Notes under the pieces: model-generated
The model's database searches: none
Told to the model about the DNA's origin: nothing
What the model saw: the letters and a program-made list of their open reading frames with translations, nothing else
Shown here: positions 6,618-14,541 of the stretch, piece after piece
Layout: each line of letters begins with the position of its first letter
How positions within the stretch are numbered: the first letter of the stretch is position 1
Source of the DNA: Merdiplasma sp905207905
Lineage (GTDB): Bacteria; Bacillota; Clostridia; Lachnospirales; Lachnospiraceae
NCBI GenBank assembly: GCA_902475025.1
Contig: CABRXX010000012.1
Location: 1 to 59,549, forward strand
Direction: 5' to 3'
Length of the DNA stretch: 59,549 nucleotides
Made by a program: the position numbers and the translations under genes

Positions 6618-9119
6618 CTACAGAAATCTTCCCGTAGCACTCTCGGGAGTATTCTTAACCTCTTCCAAAGTCCCTGCTGTCACGATCCGGCCTCCGGCTT
6701 CTCCGCCTCCGGGGCCCATATCTATGATGTAATCTGCATTTCGCATCACATCCAGATCATGCTCAATGACGATCACTGTTGCTCCCTTCTCTATCAGCAT
6801 CTGAAATACTCCCAGAAGAGTCTGTACATCCAGCGGATGGAGACCAATGGTGGGCTCATCGAACACAAACACGGAATCAGACTGGGTTTTCCCAAGCTCA
6901 CTGGCCAGCTTCAGACGCTGGGCCTCTCCTCCTGACAGACTGGGAGTCTCCTCACCCAGAGTCAGATAGCCAAGTCCAAGCTCCTTCAGCACCTGAAGTC
7001 TCTGACAGACCAGCTTCATTCCCATGCAGGCTTCCAGAGCTGTATTGATATCCATATCCATCAGCTCCGGAAGGGAAAAGCGTTCTCCCCTGCTGTTTTC
7101 AATCCTTACTTTTCTGGCGGCCTTCCCGTACCGGGATCCCCTGCAAAGGGGACATGGAATTTCCACATCCGGCAAAAACTGTACATCCAGGCTGATTACC
7201 CCGGTTCCATCACATTCCGGGCAGCGAAGGCTTCCTGTATTGTAGGAGAAATCTCCTGCCCGGTAACCAAATTCCTTTGCCTTTGGAGCTCTGGCAAACA
7301 TCTTTCGCAGTTCATCATGAACATTGGCATAGGTAGCCACAGTGGAACGCACATTGATTCCAATAGGAGAAGCATCGATCAGCTTCACCTGCCGGATTCC
7401 TTCGGCTGCCACAGAATGTACATGTTTTGGCAGAGGCCTTTCCTCCAGAACCGCCTTCAGCGCCGGAACCAGGCTCTCCAGAATCAGGGTAGTTTTCCCG
7501 GAACCGGAGACGCCTGTTACCACAGTCAGTTTTCCTTTGGGTATCTTTGCCTGCAAAGGTTTTACCGTATGGATCTCTCCTGTGGACAGGCAGATGCTTC
7601 CCTCCGCAAAAAGCTCCTCTCTCCTGGCTCTGCTTCTTACCTGCACCCTTGATTTTCCTGTGAGGAAGGGGCCGATCTGGGAAGCCGGATCTTTCTCCAC
7701 GGCACGAAGCGGCCCCTGGGCAATGACACGGCCTCCCCCCGCTCCCGCCTGAGGTCCCATCTCAATGAGCCAGTCCGCCTTAGATAAAATCTGGGTGTCA
7801 TGGTCCACCAGCACCACAGAATTGCCGTCCCGGATCAAATCCTCCATCACGCCCGTAAGCCCGGCCAGATTGGAGGGATGAAGTCCAATGGACGGCTCAT
7901 CCAGCACATACAGCACCCCGGTAGTGCGGTTTCGCACTGCCCTGGCCAGCTGCATCCGCTGCCGCTCGCCGGTAGACAGGGTACAAGCCCCCCGTTCCAA
8001 AGTCAGGTAGCCCAGCCCCAGATCCAGAAGGCGCTTGGATGCCATCTGGAAGGATTCGCAGATGCTCTCTGCCATGGGCCTCATCTCCTGGGGCAGAGAA
8101 CCCGGCACAGCTCCCACCCAGTCTGTCAGCTCTGTCAGAGACATGCGGCAAGCCTCATCCAGAGAAATTCCTTGAAGTTTCGGCGCTCTCGCCTCTTTGG
8201 ACAACCGAGATCCGCCGCAGTCAGGGCACACCTGCTGCTTCAAGAATTTTTCCACACGCTTCATGCCTTTCTCATCCTTCACCTTAGCCAGCGCATTCTC
8301 CACGGTATACACCGCGTTATAATAAGTAAAATCCAGTTCCCCTGCCTGATTCGATTTCTTGGCTTTGTAAATAATATGGCGCTTCTCTGCCGGACCATGG
8401 TACACCATCTCCTTCTCCCAGTCCGTCAGTTCCCGGAAAGGCACATCGGTCCGGACTCCCATGGCCCGGCATACGTCCGTCATCAGCGACCACATCAGGG
8501 AATTCCAAGGTGCCACCGCCCCCTCATCAATGGTGAGCGTATCGTCCGGCACCAGGGTATCTAAATCCACCCGGCGAACCATCCCGGTTCCCTCACAGGT
8601 ACGGCAGGCTCCCTGGCTGTTAAAGGCCAACTCCTCCGCGGAGGGCGCATAGAATCTGGCCTTACACACCGGACATTCCAGCTCTTTCTCCGCCGCCACA
8701 AAAAGAGTTGGCTCCAGATAATGGCCATTGGGACAGCAGTGGCTGGCCAGCCGGGAAAACATCAGCCGCAGACTGTTTAACAGTTCCGTCCCCGTACCGA
8801 AGGTACTTCGGATCCCCGGCACTCCCGGGCGCTGCCGCAGCGCCAGCGCCGCCGGTACATACAGCACCTCATCCACCTGAGCCTTCTCCGCCTGGGTCAT
8901 CCGCCTTCTTGTGTAGGTAGAAAGAGCGTCCAGATATCGTCTGGAACCCTCTGCATAGAGGACTCCCAGGGCCAGGGAAGATTTCCCGGAACCGGATACC
9001 CCCGCAATTCCCACGATCTGATGCAGCGGAATATCCACATCAATATTTTTCAGGTTATGCACTCTGGCTCCCCGAATCTTCATTTTGTCTATCCTTGTGT
9101 CTATCCTTGTGTCTATCAT
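6618..9119 (-). CDS. UvrA-like ABC ATPase (short UvrA paralogue)
   Basis: 833 residues from ATG at 9119; the earlier in-frame GTG at 9128 lies within the AGGTGA ribosome binding site. Two UvrA-type ABC ATPase halves are present: Walker A GVSGSGKSS near residue 40 and GVSGSGKTT near 520, signature LSTGERQRMQLARA and LSGGEAQRLKLA, and Walker B LDEPSIGLHP and FDEPTIGLHP. Zinc cysteine pairs (CPNG..CPVC, CPDCGG, CPECDG..CPLC) are retained. It is about 100 residues shorter than housekeeping UvrA and has no uvrB neighbour, which fits the UvrA2/DrrC-like group linked to drug or DNA-adduct tolerance. The exact role is inferred. Confidence 0.85.
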   Translation of the reverse strand: MIDTRIDTRIDKMKIRGARVHNLKNIDVDIPLHQIVGIAGVSGSGKSSLALGVLYAEGSRRYLDALSTYTRRRMTQAEKAQVDEVLYVPAALALRQRPGVPGIRSTFGTGTELLNSLRLMFSRLASHCCPNGHYLEPTLFVAAEKELECPVCKARFYAPSAEELAFNSQGACRTCEGTGMVRRVDLDTLVPDDTLTIDEGAVAPWNSLMWSLMTDVCRAMGVRTDVPFRELTDWEKEMVYHGPAEKRHIIYKAKKSNQAGELDFTYYNAVYTVENALAKVKDEKGMKRVEKFLKQQVCPDCGGSRLSKEARAPKLQGISLDEACRMSLTELTDWVGAVPGSLPQEMRPMAESICESFQMASKRLLDLGLGYLTLERGACTLSTGERQRMQLARAVRNRTTGVLYVLDEPSIGLHPSNLAGLTGVMEDLIRDGNSVVLVDHDTQILSKADWLIEMGPQAGAGGGRVIAQGPLRAVEKDPASQIGPFLTGKSRVQVRSRARREELFAEGSICLSTGEIHTVKPLQAKIPKGKLTVVTGVSGSGKTTLILESLVPALKAVLEERPLPKHVHSVAAEGIRQVKLIDASPIGINVRSTVATYANVHDELRKMFARAPKAKEFGYRAGDFSYNTGSLRCPECDGTGVISLDVQFLPDVEIPCPLCRGSRYGKAARKVRIENSRGERFSLPELMDMDINTALEACMGMKLVCQRLQVLKELGLGYLTLGEETPSLSGGEAQRLKLASELGKTQSDSVFVFDEPTIGLHPLDVQTLLGVFQMLIEKGATVIVIEHDLDVMRNADYIIDMGPGGGEAGGRIVTAGTLEEVKNTPESATGRFL
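9086..9117. repeat. 12-bp tandem repeat in the 5' end of the uvrA-like gene
   Basis: The unit GTCTATCCTTGT occurs twice, with a third partial unit, giving IDTRIDTRID at the protein N-terminus. The period is a multiple of 3, so copy-number change would keep the frame. Confidence 0.7.
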
Positions 9120-9277
9120 TTCATTCACCTATTTATTTCTGTTTTTTATTTTTTCTCAATAGTTCCGTAAATCCAATCTCCTCAGATATCTGACTACTAG
9201 TATGCACCAAATACCGCCTTGTTTCAATCGTAAAATAAATGGGAAATTATTCAGAAGCCTTTTGCACATTTCTGTTC

Positions 9278-9305
9278 TTTACAAATTCAATCACTGTGCT
9301 ATAAT
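9278..9305 (+). promoter_or_regulatory. promoter upstream of the GNAT gene
   Basis: TTTACA at 9278-9283 and TATAAT at 9300-9305 with a 16-base spacer. The transcript would carry a leader of about 165 bases before the start codon at 9479. The rest of the 9120-9478 gap shows no gene. Confidence 0.55.
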
Positions 9306-9478
9306 TCAAGCAAATAATGGCGGTATCCGATCCAGGCAATGGCAAAAATCCAATCCCCCGCCGCCAGCTGCAGACATCTGCTCCTGGCGTCATTGGCCAA
9401 ATCTTCCCACAAGCAGAACTGCCTGGTTCATTGCCGCCGGAATGAATGACAAAAATTTTAAAAGGAAGCGAAAAACGC

Positions 9479-10027
9479 ATGGTAGAAAAACGCTTAATAA
9501 ACGAAGTTCTGACAAAAGAGAATCTGCATATCCGCCCCTGCACCACGCAGGATCTGAACGATGTGATGAATCTGCAAAAAAGAATTCTGGATGGAATGGA
9601 AGAAAAGGAATGGTTTGCCAAAACCTCCAGAACAGAAAATGAGAAATTTTTTCAAAAACCAAATCTGCTTCTGGGCATATACGCAGAGGAAAGACTGATT
9701 GCATACGGATCCATGGGATTTCTGGAAAAAGATCAGGAAAATCTTGGCTGGGATCTTGGCTGGCCTGAGGAAAAGGTGAGAAACTGCACCAATCTGGACA
9801 CCATTGTGGTAGATCCTGCTTTTCGTGGCAAAGGTTTGCAGCGGCTTCTCATTTCTCTGTGTATAGAACAAGCAAGAAAGGTCAAACCGGGCGGAACGCT
9901 TCTGACCACCATCTGTCCAGACAACCGTTACAGCATGAGAAATGCCGAAAAAGAAGGCTTTGAAATTTTGCTCCGCACCAAGAAGTACGGTGGAAAAGAC
10001 CGTTATATTTTAGGTAAAGCCTTGTAA
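9479..10027 (+). CDS. GNAT family N-acetyltransferase
   Basis: 182 residues. ATG at 9479 follows AAAGGAAG; an earlier in-frame ATG at 9446 lacks a site. The acetyl-CoA binding motif is NLDTIVVDPAFRGKGLQRLL (about residues 107-126), with RGKG as the pyrophosphate loop, and the next part SMRNAEKEGFEI matches the usual strand-helix after it. The acceptor is unknown. A DUF3784 protein gene starts 35 bases downstream and is probably co-transcribed. Confidence 0.87.
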   Translation: MVEKRLINEVLTKENLHIRPCTTQDLNDVMNLQKRILDGMEEKEWFAKTSRTENEKFFQKPNLLLGIYAEERLIAYGSMGFLEKDQENLGWDLGWPEEKVRNCTNLDTIVVDPAFRGKGLQRLLISLCIEQARKVKPGGTLLTTICPDNRYSMRNAEKEGFEILLRTKKYGGKDRYILGKAL

Positions 10028-10061
10028 TCCATCTGAAAACCATCTAAACGGGAGGGAAAAA

Positions 10062-10835
10062 ATGATCTGGGTCATCACAGGAGTATTTGCAGTTCTCAAT
10101 ATTTTGTTTTTCACTGGAAAAGGGAGTTTTTTGATTGCAGGCTATAATACTGCATCCAAAGAACAAAAGAAGCGATACGATGAAAAAAAGCTGTGCCGTC
10201 TCATGGGCGTGAGCATGGGAATCATTGCTGTCAGCTGTGCCCTCCAGACCTGGGACACCGCCCCCCGCTGGTTTCCCATGGCCGGGGGAATCCTGACTTT
10301 GGCGGATGTAGTTCTGACCATCTTCCTGGCCAACAGCCCGCTGGTAAAACAAAATCCGGAAGAGTTGGCCAAAAACTCCGCCAGGCCGGGCTCCGCCAAA
10401 ACAGAGCGCTTCCTAAAATGGGGAACCTCCGCCTTTGTTCTCATTCTGGTTACCCTTGTAGGCCTCATGCTCTTTACCGGAGATATTAGCGTCCATCTGG
10501 ACGACAGCACCCTTCAAATTCAAAGCTCCTTCTGGGCGGATAAAGAAATCCCCCTGGAGCAGATCCAATCCGCAGAGTATTTAGAAACGCTTCCCAGGGG
10601 AACCCGCACCAATGGTCTTGGCAGCTACCGGCTCCTGGCAGGTCATTTTAAGGCAGCGGAAATTGGCAATTATATCCGCTACACCTATGTAAAATGCCAG
10701 GAGGGCATTTCCCTAAAGACCGATGGTGGAATCGTAATTTTAAATCAGGAAACCCCGGAGGAGACGAAAGCATTATATGAACGAATCAGGCAGAAGCTGA
10801 AACAGGATGATGAATATAGGACAAAACTTCCTTGA
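10062..10835 (+). CDS. DUF3784 membrane protein with PH-like C-terminal domain
   Basis: 257 residues. Helix 1 (about 1-22) leads into GSFLIAGYNTASKEQKKRYD, the hallmark of DUF3784, followed by two more helices at about 48-65 and 75-90. A fourth helix (about 125-145) anchors a soluble C-terminal domain of about 110 residues with a PH-like strand pattern (DDSTLQIQSSFW, IPLEQIQSAEYL, GISLKTDGGIVIL). No function is known for the family. Its last 50 bases overlap the 3' end of the sirtuin gene on the opposite strand. Confidence 0.78.
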   Translation: MIWVITGVFAVLNILFFTGKGSFLIAGYNTASKEQKKRYDEKKLCRLMGVSMGIIAVSCALQTWDTAPRWFPMAGGILTLADVVLTIFLANSPLVKQNPEELAKNSARPGSAKTERFLKWGTSAFVLILVTLVGLMLFTGDISVHLDDSTLQIQSSFWADKEIPLEQIQSAEYLETLPRGTRTNGLGSYRLLAGHFKAAEIGNYIRYTYVKCQEGISLKTDGGIVILNQETPEETKALYERIRQKLKQDDEYRTKLP

Positions 10836-11676
10836 TATCTCCTGCAAGATTGATGGACTGCTTTTTAATTTCTGCCGGTATATATGTTTCAGACAAATTA
10901 ATACAGGCATAGACAGCCTTGGGATTTTGATAGGTCATTTCCCAGAACGGATATTTAATAATACCCGGAGTATTCCCACCTACCCCCAATTCCAGATAGA
11001 GAACAGATTGGCCGCTATGCCGACGTAAAAAATCTCGATACCTGCCTGCTGCCTTGTGCCATCCATTATTTTCCACAAAGGTTTGATCTACCCTCAAATT
11101 CATAGTCATAGGCGCGCCGCAGACCGGACAGTATGGAATCAGCTCAGACGGAATGCGCATATTTTTTTGTTCTTCAACCATTCTTTTTACAGCGGTTTCA
11201 TTATCATACGTTCTCTGGTGACATGGTTTAGAGCATTGCCACAAGCCATAATCTCCTTGGGTATAAAAAAGGCGTTGCTTATCAAAACCTGTATTTTGAA
11301 AACAATGGTCCACATTCGTTGTCAGCACAAAATAATCTCTGTCCTTTACAAGTTCAAGCAGGGTTTCGTATGGTTCCCCTGGTCTTCGTGCATACCGATT
11401 GATATAAATATACCTGCTCCAATATGCCCAATGCTCCTCTAAGGTTTCATAGGGGTAAAAACCTGCCGTATACATATCTTTAAAACCATATTTCTTAATA
11501 AAGTCCGAAAAATAATGTGCAAAGCGTTCTCCCGAATAAGTATATCCGGCAGAGGCAGACAGTCCGGCTCCCGCCCCAATCAAAATAACGTCTGCTGTAT
11601 TGATTTTTTCTTTAAGCTGTTTCAACTGCACACAATAGCTGTCTGTATATTTTATAGTCTGTATCTTTCCAAACAT
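10786..11676 (-). CDS. SirTM-type sirtuin (protein ADP-ribosyltransferase)
   Basis: 296 residues. The NAD-binding loop GAGAGLSASAG is at 34-44 and TTNVD at 119-123. A glutamine (FYTQGDYG, Q140) stands where classical deacetylases have the catalytic histidine; this replacement is known in the macrodomain-linked sirtuins (SirTM) that ADP-ribosylate rather than deacylate. Four zinc-binding cysteines are visible (C148, C152 and the C183-C186 pair). ATG at 11676 is preferred over a GTG at 11697. The gene overlaps the macrodomain gene by about 65 bases, so translation is coupled. In studied Gram-positive operons the target is a GcvH-like lipoyl carrier; none is present here. Confidence 0.86.
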   Translation of the reverse strand: MFGKIQTIKYTDSYCVQLKQLKEKINTADVILIGAGAGLSASAGYTYSGERFAHYFSDFIKKYGFKDMYTAGFYPYETLEEHWAYWSRYIYINRYARRPGEPYETLLELVKDRDYFVLTTNVDHCFQNTGFDKQRLFYTQGDYGLWQCSKPCHQRTYDNETAVKRMVEEQKNMRIPSELIPYCPVCGAPMTMNLRVDQTFVENNGWHKAAGRYRDFLRRHSGQSVLYLELGVGGNTPGIIKYPFWEMTYQNPKAVYACINLSETYIPAEIKKQSINLAGDIKEVLSYIHHPVSASA

Positions 11677-12400
11677 TGAAAACCACTTCCAATCCACTCT
11701 GAGTTTGCCGTCTATAATTTGTTACTGTATCTACGGCTATCTCTGCCGCTTTTTCATTTGGAAAATGAAATTCTCCTGTGGATATGCAACAAAAAGCTAT
11801 GCTTTTTAATCCATAATGCCCGGCGAGTTCCAAACAGGAACGATAACAACCTGCCAGCAAATCGCAATCCTGTTTTGTTACCCTCCCCCGAATGACCGGA
11901 CCTACTGTATGAAGTACATAGCGGCAGGGAAGATTATATGCTTTTGTGATTTTTGCCTTCCCTGCGGGTTCTGCTGATTTCTGCACTGCCATAATACGGG
12001 CACATTCTAACCGAAGCTGTATTCCCGCTGCGGAATGGATTGCATTGTCAATACAGCCATGACAAGGAACAAAGCAGCCCAGCAAATCGCTGTTTGCAGC
12101 ATTTACAATTCCGTCTGTTTGTAAAGTGGTTATATCCCCCTGCCATAAATAAATTCCCTCTTTGACAGGAGAAAGTTCTGCCAGGGAGACAATTTTTTTC
12201 TGTTTTTGTTCTTCCTGCAAGTATTCATCTTGTATGTTCAAAAATTTCTCCGGTATCGCTCTTGGCGGACGCATATTCATAAGGGAACGCAATAATCTTT
12301 TTTGTTCTGTTTCATTTTGGGGAATTTCCAGTCTTTTCCATTCCATACTCTCATTTTTTAGGTATTCAATTAGATAGAGCAATCGTTCCTGCTGTGTCAT
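11612..12400 (-). CDS. zinc-containing macrodomain protein, protein-ADP-ribose hydrolase
   Basis: 262 residues from ATG at 12400, with GAGGAGG upstream; an earlier in-frame start at 12433 is less likely. The macrodomain is seen from about residue 80: QGDITTL (87-93), GIVNAANS (97-104), then CFVPCHGCID (109-118), the Zn-Macro metal motif with C109, H114 and C116 as ligand candidates, and CISTGEFHFP near 220. The N-terminal 70 residues are the helical extension typical of this subclass. It should remove the ADP-ribose added by the SirTM encoded next to it. The start overlaps the upstream stop as ATGA. Confidence 0.9.
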   Translation of the reverse strand: MTQQERLLYLIEYLKNESMEWKRLEIPQNETEQKRLLRSLMNMRPPRAIPEKFLNIQDEYLQEEQKQKKIVSLAELSPVKEGIYLWQGDITTLQTDGIVNAANSDLLGCFVPCHGCIDNAIHSAAGIQLRLECARIMAVQKSAEPAGKAKITKAYNLPCRYVLHTVGPVIRGRVTKQDCDLLAGCYRSCLELAGHYGLKSIAFCCISTGEFHFPNEKAAEIAVDTVTNYRRQTQSGLEVVFNVWKDTDYKIYRQLLCAVETA

Positions 12401-13023
12401 AGCGTCCTCCTCTCTATCGCCTGCTGTGGGCATATATCTTTACATTTTCCACAATGCAGGCAATGCTCCTGCTGAATTCTTACCGGACAGACAGATGTAT
12501 CTATGCATTTTTGCGGACAGACACGAAAACATAGCTTGCAGCTATTACATTTTTCGGTAATACAAAAAAGCGTCGTGTTAGTTTCCATTCCCCCAAAGGA
12601 AAATTTCTCCCGAAAAATTGGGCGGCAGCTTAAATCAAAAAATTCTCCGCTTCCCTTGTAAATTTGAAATACAGTCAGCGCAGAGCGGCTTTCTTGATTT
12701 GGATAAATTTCTGCCATATACGGATTATGATTAAAAATTTCACGCAATCGTTCCGGTCCGATTTCCCGCACTTCACCTCGCAAAGTAATCGATTGGCTGT
12801 GCATGGTATCGTTTCCTTTCAATCCTGTCAAAGAAACAAAAGGGTGTGCTTTCAAGCGGTCACAAAAGGCTTTTCCTTTTGCTGTCAAAAAGTATAATCC
12901 GTTTTTATCCGCCAGCATAAGATCAATTACGCAGGTAACGGGTAAATTCTGCTCATCTGTCGTAGCAAAAATAACGGAGTGTATGTCCTGTTGTAAAAGC
13001 TGTAAATATTTTTCTGCTCTCAT
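12397..13023 (-). CDS. PNPOx-like flavin-binding domain fused to a 2x[4Fe-4S] ferredoxin
   Basis: 208 residues. ATG at 13023 follows AGGAG; the frame continues upstream, but that part is the repeat element. Residues 1-130 are a pyridoxamine-phosphate-oxidase-like split barrel (VIFATTDEQNLPVTCVIDLM, NGLYFLTAKGKAF, ITLRGEVREI). Residues about 150-205 hold two CxxCxxCxxxCP clusters (CNSCKLCFRVCP and CLHCGKCKDICP). This suggests FMN- or F420-like redox chemistry fed by ferredoxin. It is the first gene of the PNPOx-macrodomain-SirTM operon, which links redox state to ADP-ribosylation; the link is inferred. Confidence 0.85.
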   Translation of the reverse strand: MRAEKYLQLLQQDIHSVIFATTDEQNLPVTCVIDLMLADKNGLYFLTAKGKAFCDRLKAHPFVSLTGLKGNDTMHSQSITLRGEVREIGPERLREIFNHNPYMAEIYPNQESRSALTVFQIYKGSGEFFDLSCRPIFREKFSFGGMETNTTLFCITEKCNSCKLCFRVCPQKCIDTSVCPVRIQQEHCLHCGKCKDICPQQAIERRTL

Positions 13024-13044
13024 TGTATTTCTCCTATAAGAAAT

Positions 13045-13157
13045 GAGATGTTGCAAAATACCTCCGACGGTACCCTTTCGGGTGATTTTTGTCCGAAAAA
13101 TCACATCTTTTCTTAAAAAAATACACCGAAAATCCACCGGCGTATTTTACAACCTCC
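13045..13157. repeat. interspersed hairpin repeat, full copy B
   Basis: About 112 bp with ends GATGTTGCAAAATACC and CGTATTTTACAACCTCC, and core CCCTTTCGGGTGATTTTTGT and AAAATCACATCTTTTCTT. It lies between the oxidoreductase stop at 13177 and the ribosome binding site of the PNPOx gene, so it forms nearly the whole leader of the ADP-ribosylation operon. Confidence 0.8.
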
Positions 13158-13176
13158 CATTTCCGGTATTTTTCGA

Positions 13177-13806
13177 TTATTCCGCCACAACGGAAATTCT
13201 CTGCTGAATATGCTTGCCGCTTACTGCTTCGTCAACCATAGCGATTGCATAATCCGCATAGCTGATTACACTTTCGCCTTTGGAGTTCCGTATCAGTTCC
13301 TCGCCTCCCAGAATGTATTTCCCTGTTCTTACACCATCTGCCTGGAAATCTCCGGCAGGACTCAAATAGGTCCATTTTACATCATTTCTGGTACGGAGTT
13401 CTTCTAATGCTTTGCCCATATTAGCAGCTAACGGTTTGAAGATGTCGGGGAAATCAGCACCGTCCATCACCTGTGCCGTATGTTCCGGATTTACATACAG
13501 GCTTCCGGCACCGCCCACAATCAGAAGTCGGGTATTTCTGCCACTTACCATATCGCAAAGATGTTTCAAAGAAGTGCTGTGCTGCGGAAGCGTTTCCGGT
13601 GTCCATGCACCGAAAGCGTCGATTACTACGTCAAACCCTTCCAAATCAGAAGCGGTCAGGTCAAACAGATCTTTTTTGATAATCTTTGTCGCAGCAGACT
13701 GATTTTCTCCCCGCACAACCGCAGTAACATCCAGTCCTCTGTCTATTGCTTCTTTTACAATCCGTTTCCCTTCTTTTCCATTTGCACAAACAACTGCAAT
13801 CTTCAT
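13177..13806 (-). CDS. NAD(P)-binding oxidoreductase, atypical SDR (NmrA/SDR_a5 type)
   Basis: 209 residues from ATG at 13806, with GGAGGG 7 bases upstream. The dinucleotide-binding start is MKIAVVCANGKEGKRIVKEA (1-20), a GxxGxxG variant, followed by DVVIDAFGAW and LLIVGGAGSLYV. These are atypical SDR proteins that often reduce quinones or sense NADPH rather than act as classical dehydrogenases. It is divergent from an HxlR regulator gene 190 bases away, a common pairing in which the regulator controls the reductase. Confidence 0.85.
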   Translation of the reverse strand: MKIAVVCANGKEGKRIVKEAIDRGLDVTAVVRGENQSAATKIIKKDLFDLTASDLEGFDVVIDAFGAWTPETLPQHSTSLKHLCDMVSGRNTRLLIVGGAGSLYVNPEHTAQVMDGADFPDIFKPLAANMGKALEELRTRNDVKWTYLSPAGDFQADGVRTGKYILGGEELIRNSKGESVISYADYAIAMVDEAVSGKHIQQRISVVAE

Positions 13807-13995
13807 AGTCATTCCCTCCATATTTCATTTTCGTATTGCTTTTTTTGAATTGCAAGATTATGATATATCCGTAAAGCAAATTCGTAAAGTAAGCACTTTT
13901 TTGTGCTGTAGTTACCTAAAAGAAACTATCATCCGTGTACCTAAGACAACACGTCCCAGATGCATGGATGCCATAGAAAGAAAAGAGGTTGTTTT

Positions 13996-14322
13996 ATGGA
14001 AAAAGAATTACCAGCCTGTCCGGTGGAAACAACGTTAATGCTGATTAGCGACCGTTGGAAAGTTTTGATTATCCGGGATTTATTAGGGGGTACAAAGCGT
14101 TTTGGAGAATTAAAGAAATCGATTGGAACAATTTCTCAAAAGGTTCTGACTGCAAATTTACGTTCTATGGAAGAAAGCGGGCTGCTTACACGTCAAGTAT
14201 TTCCTGAAGTGCCGCCTCATACCGAATATACGTTGACAGAAACAGGGTACAGCTTGAAACCGATTTTAGACGCTATGGTTGAGTGGGGCGAAAATTACAA
14301 AACAAAATTCTCCCAGTCATGA
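13996..14322 (+). CDS. HxlR family transcriptional regulator
   Basis: 108 residues. The start at 13996 gives MEKELPACPVETTLMLISDR, the standard HxlR opening, with a conserved CPVE cysteine at residue 8 that can act as a redox or electrophile sensor. The winged helix follows (WKVLIIRDLLGGTKRFGELK, ISQKVLTANLRSMEESGL, then HTEYTLTETG). It is divergent from the oxidoreductase gene; the shared region 13807-13995 should carry both promoters, though none stands out. Confidence 0.9.
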   Translation: MEKELPACPVETTLMLISDRWKVLIIRDLLGGTKRFGELKKSIGTISQKVLTANLRSMEESGLLTRQVFPEVPPHTEYTLTETGYSLKPILDAMVEWGENYKTKFSQS

Positions 14323-14541
14323 AGCAGCGTATAGGCCTGCTAAGCAAGGAAAGGATGGGAAAGGAACGCCTTTCTGTCTTTACATCCGCCATCCCCCTGA
14401 GCTATAATAGCTTGTACAGAATCGTGTGCGCGGAATTGCAAGATCATGCTCTCTCATATAGGAATGCCCAAGCACACAAAGTGCAGCACGCCTTGTACAC
14501 TGATTCTGCCAACATAAGAACAAACATCGAGGTTTCTATCT

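Noticed and set aside
9316..9447. A 43-codon open frame in the leader of the GNAT gene, ending ATGA
   Set aside because: It has no ribosome binding site and no similarity I recognise; the stop-start overlap is with an ATG that is itself not the likely GNAT start.
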